Below, piece by piece: positions 17,819 to 27,937 of a stretch of 64,000 nt of DNA. Position 1 is the stretch's first letter. Each line of letters opens with the position of its first letter. The DNA comes from Pseudaminobacter soli (ex Zhang et al. 2022) (GTDB lineage: Bacteria; Pseudomonadota; Alphaproteobacteria; Rhizobiales; Rhizobiaceae), in contig NZ_JABVCF010000001.1 in NCBI RefSeq assembly GCF_014595955.1, positions 558,001-622,000 on the forward strand, read 5' to 3'. Position numbers and translations under genes: made by a program. Below the pieces are notes generated by a model. That model ran no database searches. It was given only the letters and a program-made list of their open reading frames with translations, and was not told the origin of the DNA.

Positions 17819-19107
17819 AGGTCGCGCTCGTCAACCCGCGCTGGAGCTACGAGGCGAGCATCTATTTCGGCTGCCGCGAGCCTCACCTGCCCCTTGAGCT
17901 CGGCTACTCGAAATCGCTCCTCGAAAAGGACGGCCATGAGCTGCTGATGCTCGATGGGCAGTTGCAGCAGTTCGACAATTCCGAGTTGGCCGAACGGGTG
18001 GCCGAGTTCGGTCCCGACATGACGGTGATGACCACGGCCCCGACCTATCTTTTCTGGCGGTGCGCGCCTCCGGAGCTTCGCATCCCCGCCGAATTCCTGA
18101 ATTACCTCGATGACCGCGGCGGCCGCACGGTCGCCGTCGGACCGCACGGCTCGGCAACGCCGGGATCGACGCTCAGGAAGCTCGGCGTCGACATCGTCGT
18201 GCGCGGCGAATGCGAGGAGATCGTCGCCCAACTCGCGAACGGACCGGACTGGAGGGAAATCCCGTCAACCGCATATCTCCGGGACGGCGAGGTCGTCAGC
18301 AAGGGCGGCGTCCATGCAAGTCGCTTTGTGGACCACGAACCACTGCGCTGGCCGACGGAATGGCTCCAGCGACACCACCACCATCACCACCGCTTCGATC
18401 ACGAGCAATACGGTTTGGGCGCCGAAGTGGAAGCATCACGCGGATGCCCGTACAACTGCAGCTTCTGCGCCAAGATCGACTTTCGCGATGCCTACCGCCG
18501 GCGCAACCACGAGGCCATCGTCGCCGAGATCGACGGACTGATCGCCCAGGGCGTCGGCTACGTCTACTTCATCGACGAGATCTTCCTGCCGCAGAAAGCC
18601 CTGCTCGAGGCGCTGGTCGAGCGCCCCATCAAGTTCGGGGTGCAGACCCGCATCGATCTCTGGAAGCCCGATCTTCTGGAACTGCTCGGCCGGGCGGGCT
18701 GCGTCTCGATCGAGGCTGGGCTCGAAAGTCTCACGGTCGAAGGCCGCGAAATGCTCGCCAAGCGGTGCCGGCTGGGCACCGAGGAATTGGCCGCCCTGCT
18801 GATCAACGCACGCAGGCACGTGCCCTTTGTGCAGGCCAACCTGATCGGAGTGGTGGAAGACGACCCGGAACTGGTTGCCTATTGGCGCAAGCACCTGATC
18901 GATAATGGAGTGTGGGCCAATGAGCCGGTCCCGCTCTACCCCTACCCCAGTTCTCCCAGCTACCGGCAGCTCTGGGGCGAGCCGGACGACCTCGCCTGGG
19001 AGCGGGCCCACGAGCATTACCTCGCCTCGTTCAGGAACTTCAGCGACATCCAGGAGAAGCAGCCGCTGCCGCTCCGGGTTCTGGAACAGTCATGCTGCGC
19101 AGCTTAG
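17815..19107 (+). CDS. B12-binding-domain radical SAM enzyme
   Basis: A 430-aa protein with an N-terminal cobalamin-binding-like Rossmann domain (about residues 1-145) and a radical SAM barrel. The cluster motif is C211-x3-C215-x2-C218 (RGCPYNCSFC). Family members use 5'-deoxyadenosyl radical and often methylcobalamin to methylate unactivated carbon or phosphorus, or rearrange substrates. I recall a TIGRFAMs family of such proteins in oligosaccharide-type cassettes (TIGR04295) but could not check membership. Residues 187-192 are a natural run of six His just before the cluster. ATG 17815 overlaps the previous stop as ATGA. Probable job: C-methylation or remodelling of a sugar in the same pathway. 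Confidence 0.82.
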   Translation: MKVALVNPRWSYEASIYFGCREPHLPLELGYSKSLLEKDGHELLMLDGQLQQFDNSELAERVAEFGPDMTVMTTAPTYLFWRCAPPELRIPAEFLNYLDDRGGRTVAVGPHGSATPGSTLRKLGVDIVVRGECEEIVAQLANGPDWREIPSTAYLRDGEVVSKGGVHASRFVDHEPLRWPTEWLQRHHHHHHRFDHEQYGLGAEVEASRGCPYNCSFCAKIDFRDAYRRRNHEAIVAEIDGLIAQGVGYVYFIDEIFLPQKALLEALVERPIKFGVQTRIDLWKPDLLELLGRAGCVSIEAGLESLTVEGREMLAKRCRLGTEELAALLINARRHVPFVQANLIGVVEDDPELVAYWRKHLIDNGVWANEPVPLYPYPSSPSYRQLWGEPDDLAWERAHEHYLASFRNFSDIQEKQPLPLRVLEQSCCAA

Positions 19108-20192
19108 CTCAGCCACGCCGCATCCTGATGACGGTCGATGCCGTGGGAGGCGTGTGGAACTACGCCATGACGCTCGGCCGGGAACTGAAGCGCATGGGAA
19201 TGTCCATCGTCTTCGCCGGTGTCGGCCCGGGGCCCAGCGCCGAGCAGCAGGCTCAGGCGGAGGCCATCGGGACCGTCGTCTGGCTGCAGACTCCGCCGGA
19301 CTGGATGACCGACCGCCCCGAGGTCCTGGACGGCCTGAAGGACGAGCTTCCCGCCTTGGTGCGCGAGCATGCGATTGATCTCGTCCACCTCAATGCGCCC
19401 TCGCAGGCGGCCGGGCTCGAAGTCCCCTGCCCTGTCGTCGTGATCTCGCACTCCTGTGTCGTGACCTGGTTCCATGCGGTATTGGGCGAACCCGTCCCGG
19501 ACGGCTGGCGCTGGCACGAGGAGCGGAATCGGCAGGGCTTCGAGCGCGCGGACGCGATCGTCGCGCCCAGCACCAGCCACGCGGCCCTGATGCAAGCCTG
19601 CTATGGTCCGATCGCGCGGCTGAGCGCGGTCTACAATGCGGTGGAGGAGATCGCCTCGGCCGGCGAAAGGGAGCCGATCGTCGTTGCTGCGGCGCGGTGG
19701 TGGGACAACGGCAAGAATGCTGCGGTTTTCGATGAGGCCGCGGCGAACTCCGCATGGCCTGTGAGGGCGATCGGCGCCACTCGAGGCCCGAATGGCGAGC
19801 ATGTGGAGTTCAGGCATGCCCGCGCAACGGGGTCAATTCCAGCCTTCGAGATCAGATCAGCCTTCTCCCAGGCCGGCCTGTTCGTATCGCCGTCTCTCTA
19901 CGAACCGTTCGGGCTGGCGGCACTCGAGGCCGCTCTCTCCAGCACACCGCTGCTGCTCGCCGATATACCGACCTATCGCGAGCTTTGGGACGGGGCGGCG
20001 CTGTTCTTCCCGCCTCGCGACGCGGCTGCACTCTCGGATGCGATCAACAGCCTGGCCGGGGATCCGGAACGGCGGCGCCAGTTGGGCAGGCTTGCGGCTG
20101 AGCGGGCGCGACGTTTCTCGCCGCGCTCGCAGGCCGCCGCCATGGCAGCGCTCTACCAGAACGCCGTCGAAGCGGTAGCCAGGGGACGATGA
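19092..20192 (+). CDS. Glycosyltransferase family 4
   Basis: A 366-aa GT-B fold enzyme, cytoplasmic. The N-terminal domain shows the GGVWNYAMTLGRELKRMG acceptor-domain start; the C-terminal domain has SPSLYEPFGLAALEAAL, the E-x7-E nucleotide-sugar signature of GT4. It starts at ATG 19092, overlapping the radical SAM gene by 16 nt. A retaining transfer from an NDP-sugar is expected; donor and acceptor are unknown. The MshA step of mycothiol synthesis is also GT4, so an inositol phosphate acceptor is worth testing. Confidence 0.85.
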   Translation: MLRSLAQPRRILMTVDAVGGVWNYAMTLGRELKRMGMSIVFAGVGPGPSAEQQAQAEAIGTVVWLQTPPDWMTDRPEVLDGLKDELPALVREHAIDLVHLNAPSQAAGLEVPCPVVVISHSCVVTWFHAVLGEPVPDGWRWHEERNRQGFERADAIVAPSTSHAALMQACYGPIARLSAVYNAVEEIASAGEREPIVVAAARWWDNGKNAAVFDEAAANSAWPVRAIGATRGPNGEHVEFRHARATGSIPAFEIRSAFSQAGLFVSPSLYEPFGLAALEAALSSTPLLLADIPTYRELWDGAALFFPPRDAAALSDAINSLAGDPERRRQLGRLAAERARRFSPRSQAAAMAALYQNAVEAVARGR

Positions 20193-21325
20193 CGATGCGT
20201 TTCCTGTTCTACACCCACTCACTCGTTTCCGACTGGAACCACGGCAACGCCCACTTCCTCCGCGGGATAATGCGCGATCTCGTCGCGCGAGGGCACCGGG
20301 CGATCGCTCTGGAGCCCGAGGACGGCTGGAGCCGCACCAATCTGGTGACCGAGCGCGGTCCCTTCGCCGTGGAGCGGTTTGGCTCGGATTTTCCCGAACT
20401 CACCTCCTTCGCCTATCGGCCGGACTTCGATCACGAAGCGTGGCTCGCCGAGGCGGACGTCGTCGTCGTGCACGAATGGACCGATCCGGCGCTGCTGGCG
20501 TGGATCGGGCGCGCCCGCCGCGATGGCGGGCGGTTCACCCTCCTCTTCCACGACACGCATCACCGCGCGGTTTCGGCCGAGGGAGATATCTCCTCGCTCT
20601 CCCTCGCCGACTATGACGCGGTGCTCGTCTTCGGCGAGACGCTGCGCGAACGCTACCTCAGGGCCGGCTGGGGCAGCCAGGTCTTCATTTGGCACGAGGC
20701 CGCCGACGACCGGGTGTTCCGGCCGTATCCCGACATCGTCAAGATCGGCGACCTCGTCTGGATCGGCAACTGGGGCGATGACGAGCGAAGCCGGGAAATC
20801 GGCGAGTTCCTGGTCGAGCCGGCGAAGGAGCTTGGGCTGAAGGCGACCGTGCACGGTGTGCGCTATCCCGATGCTGCGCTGGGCGCCCTCGCCGCGGCTG
20901 GCATCCACTACGAAGGCTGGCTGCCCAATGCGGAAGTGCCGAGGGCATTTGCGGCAAACAAAGTGACCGTGCACATTCCCCGCCGACCCTATGTCGAAAG
21001 CCTGCCGGGCATCCCGACCATCCGCATGTTCGAGGCGCTGGCCTGCGGCATTCCGCTGGTCTCCGCGCCATGGTCGGACAGCGAGAACCTGTTCAGGCCT
21101 GGCAGCGATTTCCTCTACGCCCGCGACGGCGAGCAGATGCGCGGTCATCTCCGCGCCATCCTGAACGATCCGCAACTGACAGCCTCCCTCGCCACATCGG
21201 GCCTGGAGACGATCCGCAACCGCCACACCTGCCGGCACCGCGTCGACGAGTTGCTCGGCATCCTCGTCCAATGCGGGACTACCCAGGTCCTCGACCAACT
21301 TGCCGCCAAGGAGGCCGCGCAATGA
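20189..21325 (+). CDS. CgeB-like glycosyltransferase (copy 1)
   Basis: A 378-aa putative GT-B enzyme of the CgeB ('spore maturation protein') family. N-terminal YTHSLVSDWNHGNAHFLRGI and C-terminal PGIPTIRMFEALACGIPLVSAPW followed by FLYARDGEQM are the family pattern; the C-terminal R-FEA-ACG-P motif is the likely donor-binding region. CgeB of Bacillus is thought to glycosylate spore surfaces; activity of the family is little studied. ATGA overlap with the upstream GT4. Confidence 0.78.
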   Translation: MTMRFLFYTHSLVSDWNHGNAHFLRGIMRDLVARGHRAIALEPEDGWSRTNLVTERGPFAVERFGSDFPELTSFAYRPDFDHEAWLAEADVVVVHEWTDPALLAWIGRARRDGGRFTLLFHDTHHRAVSAEGDISSLSLADYDAVLVFGETLRERYLRAGWGSQVFIWHEAADDRVFRPYPDIVKIGDLVWIGNWGDDERSREIGEFLVEPAKELGLKATVHGVRYPDAALGALAAAGIHYEGWLPNAEVPRAFAANKVTVHIPRRPYVESLPGIPTIRMFEALACGIPLVSAPWSDSENLFRPGSDFLYARDGEQMRGHLRAILNDPQLTASLATSGLETIRNRHTCRHRVDELLGILVQCGTTQVLDQLAAKEAAQ

Positions 21326-22416
21326 AGCTCGCATTCTACGGTTCCAGCCTGCTGTCCTCCTACTGGAACGGCGCGGCCACCTATTATCGGGGACTGCTGC
21401 GGGCGCTAGCGGAGCGCGGCTACGATATCACCTTCTACGAACCAGACGTCTACGACCGCCAGAAGAACCGGGACATCGAGGCGCCCGACTGGTGCAAGGT
21501 CGTCGTCTACCAGCCCACGCAGAGCGCGCTGAGAGAGGTCCTGGCGCGGGCGGTGGAGGCCGACATCGTCGTGAAGGCGAGCGGCGTCGGCTTCGAGGAC
21601 CATGCGCTCCTACGCGGCGTTCTCGACAAGGCGCGGCCCGGGGCGCTGCGTGTCTTCTGGGACGTCGACGCACCGGCAACGCTGGCCGAATTGAAGGAGG
21701 ACGCCAGCCATCCCCTGCTCGCCGCCCTTGCCGAACTGGACATGGTGCTCACCTACGGCGGCGGCGATCCGGTGGTTCACGCCTATCGGGCAATGGGCGC
21801 GGCCGACTGTATCCCGATCTACAACGCACTCGATCCCGACACCCACCATCCCGTCGAGAAGGACGGCCGCTTCGCCTGCGACCTGGCTTTCCTCGGCAAT
21901 CGCCTTCCCGATCGTGAGGCGCGCGTCGAATCCTTCTTCGTCGAGGCCGCTGCGGCACTGCCTCATCAGCATTTCCTGCTTGGCGGGGCGGGGTGGGGCG
22001 ACAAGCCGATGACGCCGAACGTCCGCTGGCTCGGTCATGTCGGGACACGCGACCACAACGCCTTCAATGTGACCCCGAAGGCGGTCCTCAACATCAGCCG
22101 CGAGAGCATGGCTTCGACCGGCTTCTCGCCCGCCACGCGCGTCTTCGAGGCCGCCGGCGCGGGGGCCTGCCTCATCACCGACGAGTGGCTGGGCATCGAG
22201 CTTTTCCTGAAGCCAGGGGAAGAGGTGCTGGTCGCGCGTGACGGCAAGGACGTCGCCGACATTCTTCGCGACCTCACGCCTGAGCGCGCCACCGCGATCG
22301 GGCAGAGGGCGCTGAAGCGGGTCCGGGCCGAACACACATACCGCCACCGCGCAGATCTGGCCGACGAGATCTTCCGGCGCGCGCTCAACACGCCTGCCAT
22401 GGAGGCCGCGGAATGA
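21322..22416 (+). CDS. CgeB-like glycosyltransferase (copy 2)
   Basis: A 364-aa CgeB-family protein: N-terminal FYGSSLLSSYWNGAATYYRG, central VFWDVDAPATLAEL, C-terminal TRVFEAAGAGACLITDEW and HTYRHRADLADEI. AAGGAGG lies 7 nt before ATG 21322, which overlaps the preceding stop as ATGA. It is clearly related to copies 3 and 4 (the WDVDAPATL / YDIDTPVTL block) but more distant from copy 1. Predicted to add one sugar of the cluster's glycan. Confidence 0.78.
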   Translation: MKLAFYGSSLLSSYWNGAATYYRGLLRALAERGYDITFYEPDVYDRQKNRDIEAPDWCKVVVYQPTQSALREVLARAVEADIVVKASGVGFEDHALLRGVLDKARPGALRVFWDVDAPATLAELKEDASHPLLAALAELDMVLTYGGGDPVVHAYRAMGAADCIPIYNALDPDTHHPVEKDGRFACDLAFLGNRLPDREARVESFFVEAAAALPHQHFLLGGAGWGDKPMTPNVRWLGHVGTRDHNAFNVTPKAVLNISRESMASTGFSPATRVFEAAGAGACLITDEWLGIELFLKPGEEVLVARDGKDVADILRDLTPERATAIGQRALKRVRAEHTYRHRADLADEIFRRALNTPAMEAAE

Positions 22417-23525
22417 CGGGTGCCATGGACCTCGTCTTCATCGGCCTGACGCTCTCGTCCTCCTGGGGCAATGGGCATGCCACCACCTATCGAGCGCTGC
22501 TCAGGGCGTTGGATGCGCAGGGGCACCGGGTGACGTTCCTTGAGCGGGACGTGCCCTGGTACGCCTCCAGCCGCGATCTCGAAGAGCCCGACTACTGCCG
22601 ATTGCGCTACTACGAATCGGTGGATGAACTGCGGCGGAGTTATCGGCGCAACATCGCCCAGGCCGACGCCGTTATCGTCGGCTCCTACGTGCCCGAGGGG
22701 CCGGCGGTGATCGACGCGGTCGCGGACATCGCAGACGGACAGTTCTGCTTCTACGACATCGATACGCCGGTCACGCTGGCCAAGCTGGAAAGTGGCGAGT
22801 GCGAGTATCTGGCGCCCCCCCAGATCCCGCTGTTCGACATCTACTTCTCCTTCACCGGCGGGCCGACGCTCACCAGGCTGAAGCGGCAATATCGTGCACG
22901 GCGCGCCGAGGCCCTTTACTGCGCGGTCGATCCGGACCGCTACGCGCCGACTGGCGAGCCCCCCAAATGGGACCTCGGCTACCTCGGCACCTACAGTCCG
23001 GACCGGCAGCCCACATTGGAAAGGCTGCTCATTGAACCCGCCAGGCAGATGCCGGAGCGGCGCTTCGTGGTAGCCGGACCGCAATATCCGACGTCCATCC
23101 GCTGGCCGGAGAATGTCGAGCGCATCGAGCATCTCCCGCCGGCCCAGCATGCGTCCTTTTACAGCCGCCAGCGCTACACGCTGAACGTGACCCGCGCCGA
23201 CATGATCGCGGCCGGCTGGTCGCCCAGCGTGCGCCTGTTCGAGGCCGCGGCATGCGGCACGCCAGTTATCAGCGATGCCTGGGCGGGCCTGGAGAGCCTT
23301 TTCGGCGGCGACATCCACGTCACCACCCGGTCCGACGATGTCGTCCGCATCCTCTCCAACGAGGAGGACATCGTCGGACGGCGACTGGGTTCCGGCGCCA
23401 GGGAACGCGTGCTCGCACGACACACGGCCCAGCACCGGGCCAGGGAACTAGTGGGCTATCTGGCCAGCCCGGTGGAGGCGCGAACCAGAAAAGCGGAGAA
23501 GGAATCGGCAGGGACCGCAGCATGA
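22413..23525 (+). CDS. CgeB-like glycosyltransferase (copy 3)
   Basis: A 370-aa CgeB-family protein: SSSWGNGHATTYRALLRAL, FLERDVPWYASSRDLEEPD, YDIDTPVTLAKL, DLGYLGTYSPDRQ, and C-terminal SVRLFEAAACGTPVISDAW. It is a close paralogue of the copy at 28527 in the second operon, with the same blocks in the same order and near-equal length. ATGA overlap with copy 2. Two such similar enzymes may transfer the same sugar to different positions. Confidence 0.78.
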   Translation: MTGAMDLVFIGLTLSSSWGNGHATTYRALLRALDAQGHRVTFLERDVPWYASSRDLEEPDYCRLRYYESVDELRRSYRRNIAQADAVIVGSYVPEGPAVIDAVADIADGQFCFYDIDTPVTLAKLESGECEYLAPPQIPLFDIYFSFTGGPTLTRLKRQYRARRAEALYCAVDPDRYAPTGEPPKWDLGYLGTYSPDRQPTLERLLIEPARQMPERRFVVAGPQYPTSIRWPENVERIEHLPPAQHASFYSRQRYTLNVTRADMIAAGWSPSVRLFEAAACGTPVISDAWAGLESLFGGDIHVTTRSDDVVRILSNEEDIVGRRLGSGARERVLARHTAQHRARELVGYLASPVEARTRKAEKESAGTAA

Positions 23526-24598
23526 CTGCCGCAATCCCAGGAGGCGACAGGTCGACCATGATGAAGAATGGAAAAACCAAGACGGCGCTGGTCGCCGGGG
23601 GCGCGGGCTTTCTTGGATCGCATCTCTGCGAAACACTTTTGAAGAACGGCTATTCAGTCATTTGTCTGGACAATTTCCTCACGGGCACTGCTGGAAACAT
23701 CAAGGAACTCTACCGCGACCCGCACTTCAGCCTGATCGAGCATGACGTGTGCAAGCCGCTCGAACCCAGCGGAAAGCTTGACTTCGTCTACAACCTGGCC
23801 TGCGCCGCCTCGCCGCCGCACTACCAGGCCGACCCGGTGCACACGATGCGCACCTGCGTCCTCGGCACGCTCAACCTGCTGGAAATCGCCGAGCGCCACG
23901 GCGCACGCTTCGTCCAGGCCTCAACCAGCGAGGTCTACGGCGATCCCGACCAGCATCCGCAGCGCGAGGACTATGCAGGGCATGTGAACTGCACGGGCCG
24001 CCGCGCCTGCTACGACGAAGGCAAGCGGGCGGCGGAAGCACTCTGCTTCGACTTCCTGCGGGCGAAGCGCGTGGACGTCAGGGTGGCGCGCATCTTCAAC
24101 ACTTACGGGCCGAGGATGCACCCGAACGACGGCCGCATCGTCTCGAATCTCGTGGTGCAGGCACTCTCCGGCAGGCCTCTGACCATCTATGGAAGCGGCG
24201 CGCAGACGAGGTCGTTCTGCTACGTCTCCGACCTCATCACAGGGCTGGTCAGGCTGGCCGAGGTCGCGGAAAACCCGGGCGCCCCGATCAATGTTGGCAA
24301 TCCGTCCGAATTCACCATCCTGGAACTCGCCGATCTCGTGCTGGAACTGGTCGGGTCGGAGAGCCGCATCCAGTACATGCCGCTGCCGGAGGACGATCCG
24401 CGCCGGCGGCGGCCGGACATCTCGCGAGCCCACAAGCTCCTCGAATGGTCGCCGACCGTACCGCTGCGCGAAGGGCTTCAGCATACGATCGCGTACTTCG
24501 CGTCGCTCGCTGCGGAGCGGCGCCCGCGCAAGTCCCTCAGGACCACCCGGCCGGCAGCTAGGATCCTGCAGAAGGCACCGACCGCCGCGACTGCTTGA
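23522..24598 (+). CDS. UDP-glucuronate decarboxylase-like epimerase/dehydratase
   Basis: A 358-aa extended short-chain dehydrogenase with GGAGFLGSH, NLACAASPPHYQ, catalytic STSEVYGDP, YDEGKR (Y-x3-K) and RIFNTYGPRMHPNDGRIVSN. These blocks are characteristic of UDP-xylose synthase (Uxs), which decarboxylates UDP-glucuronate to UDP-xylose. A UDP-xylose or related pentose donor would therefore be available for the cluster's glycosyltransferases. It is the last gene of operon 1; the start overlaps copy 3 as ATGA. Confidence 0.85.
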   Translation: MTAAIPGGDRSTMMKNGKTKTALVAGGAGFLGSHLCETLLKNGYSVICLDNFLTGTAGNIKELYRDPHFSLIEHDVCKPLEPSGKLDFVYNLACAASPPHYQADPVHTMRTCVLGTLNLLEIAERHGARFVQASTSEVYGDPDQHPQREDYAGHVNCTGRRACYDEGKRAAEALCFDFLRAKRVDVRVARIFNTYGPRMHPNDGRIVSNLVVQALSGRPLTIYGSGAQTRSFCYVSDLITGLVRLAEVAENPGAPINVGNPSEFTILELADLVLELVGSESRIQYMPLPEDDPRRRRPDISRAHKLLEWSPTVPLREGLQHTIAYFASLAAERRPRKSLRTTRPAARILQKAPTAATA

Positions 24599-24739
24599 GA
24601 ACGGTTTTCTCGATGCAGCGGCAGATGCCCTGCCGCAGCATTCGCCACACAACGCACATCGTCTGCGGCCAATTGACGGAAGGTCTTGCGTGTCTTGCAG
24701 CCGCTGCACACCTTGCAGCCCGGAGCAGGCGAATTGGCA

Positions 24740-24928
24740 ATGGGACGGGCCGTAAAGAACAACATCAACGAAGCGCGAGAGATTCCTGAGGGCTCGCCTC
24801 TCGAGGACCAACTCGCGCCGATTCTGGATGCGGTTGAGGCAGAGCCAGTTCCGGAAAACCTTCAGAAGCTCGCGACGGAGCTTCAGACGGTGCTGGAAGA
24901 ACGGCGGCAGCGGCGGAAACCGAAGTGA
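24740..24928 (+). CDS. NepR-like small protein (possible anti-sigma factor)
   Basis: A 62-aa hydrophilic protein. LEDQLAPILDAVEAEPVPENLQKLATEL resembles the NepR core, in which two helices flank an EPVP motif and sequester the EcfG sigma factor until PhyR is phosphorylated. The ATG at 24740 has only a weak AGG about 10 nt upstream. It lies 141 nt after the UXS gene, possibly as a tail of operon 1, and converges on the 580-aa gene with 34 nt between the stops. Orthodox NepR genes sit beside phyR and ecfG, which is not the case here; it may be a paralogue. Confidence 0.6.
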   Translation: MGRAVKNNINEAREIPEGSPLEDQLAPILDAVEAEPVPENLQKLATELQTVLEERRQRRKPK

Positions 24929-24962
24929 GGCAGTCGGGCGGAATGGCGCGCGTTATCGGGTT

Positions 24963-26705
24963 CTAGAGGAGCAGCGCTCCGAGCTTCGCCATATAGCGCT
25001 CCCGCAGCGCAAACTGCCTGGATTTCTCCCAGTCCGGCCCGGCCGTGGCGAAGGTCCAAAGCCCGATCTGAAACGCCAGGTAGCAAGGCGTGTAGAAGGC
25101 TACCAGCCGTGGATCGACCTCGCGTCCGCTGCCTGCTTCAACCGCGATGCGCAGGCTTTCGAGTTCACCGCTTGAAAGATCGTGCTCGATCCCGGCGGCC
25201 GCGATATCCCAGGCGATGTCCTGGCAGCCGACGAGGTCGTGGGCTGCCGCGTGGTCCAGCGCGTCGGTCTTGACCAGCTTGCCCGCAGGGGTGACGAGGA
25301 ATTCCCAGGCGTGGAGCCGACTGTCGGTTTCGACGGGGGTGAGCCGGCACGGCCCAACCGGCCTGGATTCGAACCACCGCCTTAAGCGCATGGCAAAATC
25401 GCCCGCCAGGGCGAGTTCGGCATTGTGCCCCGCCATTTCGGTCAGTTCACCGAGCGATGCCCCCTGTTGAGAAGCGACGCAATGGCGGGCGCGATAGCCA
25501 AGATAGCTTCCCAGCCAGTCGATGAGGCGTGCCTTGTCGAAGCCAGACAGAGGCAGCGGAGTGCCCCGAACCCAGCGCTCCACCAGAAAGCCATGGCAAA
25601 GCCCCACCGGCTCCGACGTAAACCCACCCTCGTGGAGCGTCCTGGCGAGGGCAAGCTTGTGCTCTCCGGTGTCGCCCAGCCCGGCGAACCTCGCCAACCA
25701 CCAGTCGGCGCCACTCGAGACCAGATACTTCCGGCGCTCCTGCCTCGGGTCACAGGAGGGCCACTGCGCAGGATCGGCATAGACGATCTTCCGCCAGGCC
25801 CCACCGAAGAAATCCGTCAGCTCGAACCCGTCGGTGCCGAGAAGATCGCCGATCCAGGAGCGAAGGCTCCGGCTGGGATGCGTGGAGTCGCCGATTACCT
25901 CGTCGAAGCCAGCGCAGTGCCGGGCCGAATGTGCCCATGCCCCACGGTACTGCTCGGCGGCCTCGGGGCCCGGCCCGCCTTCATGACTGGGGAAGAGGTG
26001 GATGCGGCTCGCGGCTACTCCCAATGACTGGAGCCATTCGACGACGGCACCGAAGGAACTGCCGGAGAGGCCAGGTCCCTCGTCGACAATGGCGACGGGC
26101 GCGGCAGGGTCGGAAAGCGCTTCCGCGACGAGAATCGTTTCCGCCCTCAGTTCGCGTCGAAAGGGATGCCCTACAGGCCGGAAGCTCTTCGGCGGCTTTG
26201 CACCGAGCGCGGCTGCGATCAGTGCCGCAAGGCCAAGGCCAATGCTGCGGATACCGATCACCACAGTCTTCGCCGGCAGGCCGGACCGCCGCGCCGCCTC
26301 AACATAAAGCTCCGGATAGAGGGCATAGAAGTCATAGCCCTCAGCGCGCGACGTAGTGATCAGGCCGGCCGGTGCCAAACTTTCTCGAAGGTGGTCAACG
26401 TCGATTTCAGGGAAGATATCCGCCCGCAGGCCCGTGTCCCAGGAAACTGCGATCTGCTCCGCAATAGACATCAGAAGAGCGTTCGCGGCGGTCTGTCTGT
26501 TCGAAGGCGCGTCGACGCCCCGCGCCTCGAAGTCGGCGTCCGCGACCCCCTGGGCGAGTTCCGCGGCAGACATAAAGGCGCGCACCAGGGCGGCATGCCG
26601 TTCGAGCCCCGGTCCGAGCGCTCCGATCCGCTTGAGTGCCCTGACGACGGATTCTAGAGCTTGCTCGCAAGTCTGCTCCGTGCGGAAGTCACCGTAGACG
26701 AACAT
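24963..26705 (-). CDS. Uncharacterised 580-aa phosphoribosyltransferase-like protein
   Basis: I do not recognise the whole protein. Residues about 148-230 look like a type I phosphoribosyltransferase: VVIGIRSIGLGLAALIAAALG, then VAIVDEGPGLSGSS (207-217), which has the position and shape of the PRPP loop. The C-terminal half (about 330-580) weakly resembles a kinase-like (APH-type) fold around AHDLVGCQDIAWDIA. ATG 26705 was chosen because AGGGGG lies 4 nt upstream; an in-frame extension to 26798 is less likely. It is transcribed against both glycan operons and sits exactly between them. A role in supplying or transferring a ribose or phosphoryl group is possible but unproven. Confidence 0.6.
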   Translation of the reverse strand: MFVYGDFRTEQTCEQALESVVRALKRIGALGPGLERHAALVRAFMSAAELAQGVADADFEARGVDAPSNRQTAANALLMSIAEQIAVSWDTGLRADIFPEIDVDHLRESLAPAGLITTSRAEGYDFYALYPELYVEAARRSGLPAKTVVIGIRSIGLGLAALIAAALGAKPPKSFRPVGHPFRRELRAETILVAEALSDPAAPVAIVDEGPGLSGSSFGAVVEWLQSLGVAASRIHLFPSHEGGPGPEAAEQYRGAWAHSARHCAGFDEVIGDSTHPSRSLRSWIGDLLGTDGFELTDFFGGAWRKIVYADPAQWPSCDPRQERRKYLVSSGADWWLARFAGLGDTGEHKLALARTLHEGGFTSEPVGLCHGFLVERWVRGTPLPLSGFDKARLIDWLGSYLGYRARHCVASQQGASLGELTEMAGHNAELALAGDFAMRLRRWFESRPVGPCRLTPVETDSRLHAWEFLVTPAGKLVKTDALDHAAAHDLVGCQDIAWDIAAAGIEHDLSSGELESLRIAVEAGSGREVDPRLVAFYTPCYLAFQIGLWTFATAGPDWEKSRQFALRERYMAKLGALLL

Positions 26706-26766
26706 TGCGCCCCCTGTACCAGGGAACCCAAACGCGCCCGAGGGAACTTTGATCCCTTGGGCCTGG

Positions 26767-26791
26767 GGAACAATCGCGCGACTCCGCAGTT
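26767..26791 (+). promoter_or_regulatory. Possible EcfG-type promoter of glycan operon 2
   Basis: GGAAC, 16 nt, AGTT, ending 21 nt before the Ino1 start codon. It has the same sequence variant and spacing as the element before operon 1. Confidence 0.55.
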
Positions 26792-26812
26792 CTAGCACGG
26801 GAACTTACCTGA

Positions 26813-27933
<1,121 letters not shown>

Positions 27934-27937
<4 letters not shown>

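Noticed and set aside
18373-18390. Six His codons as a sign of an engineered tag
   Set aside because: It is internal, uses mixed codons and sits within a contiguous radical SAM protein, so it is natural sequence.
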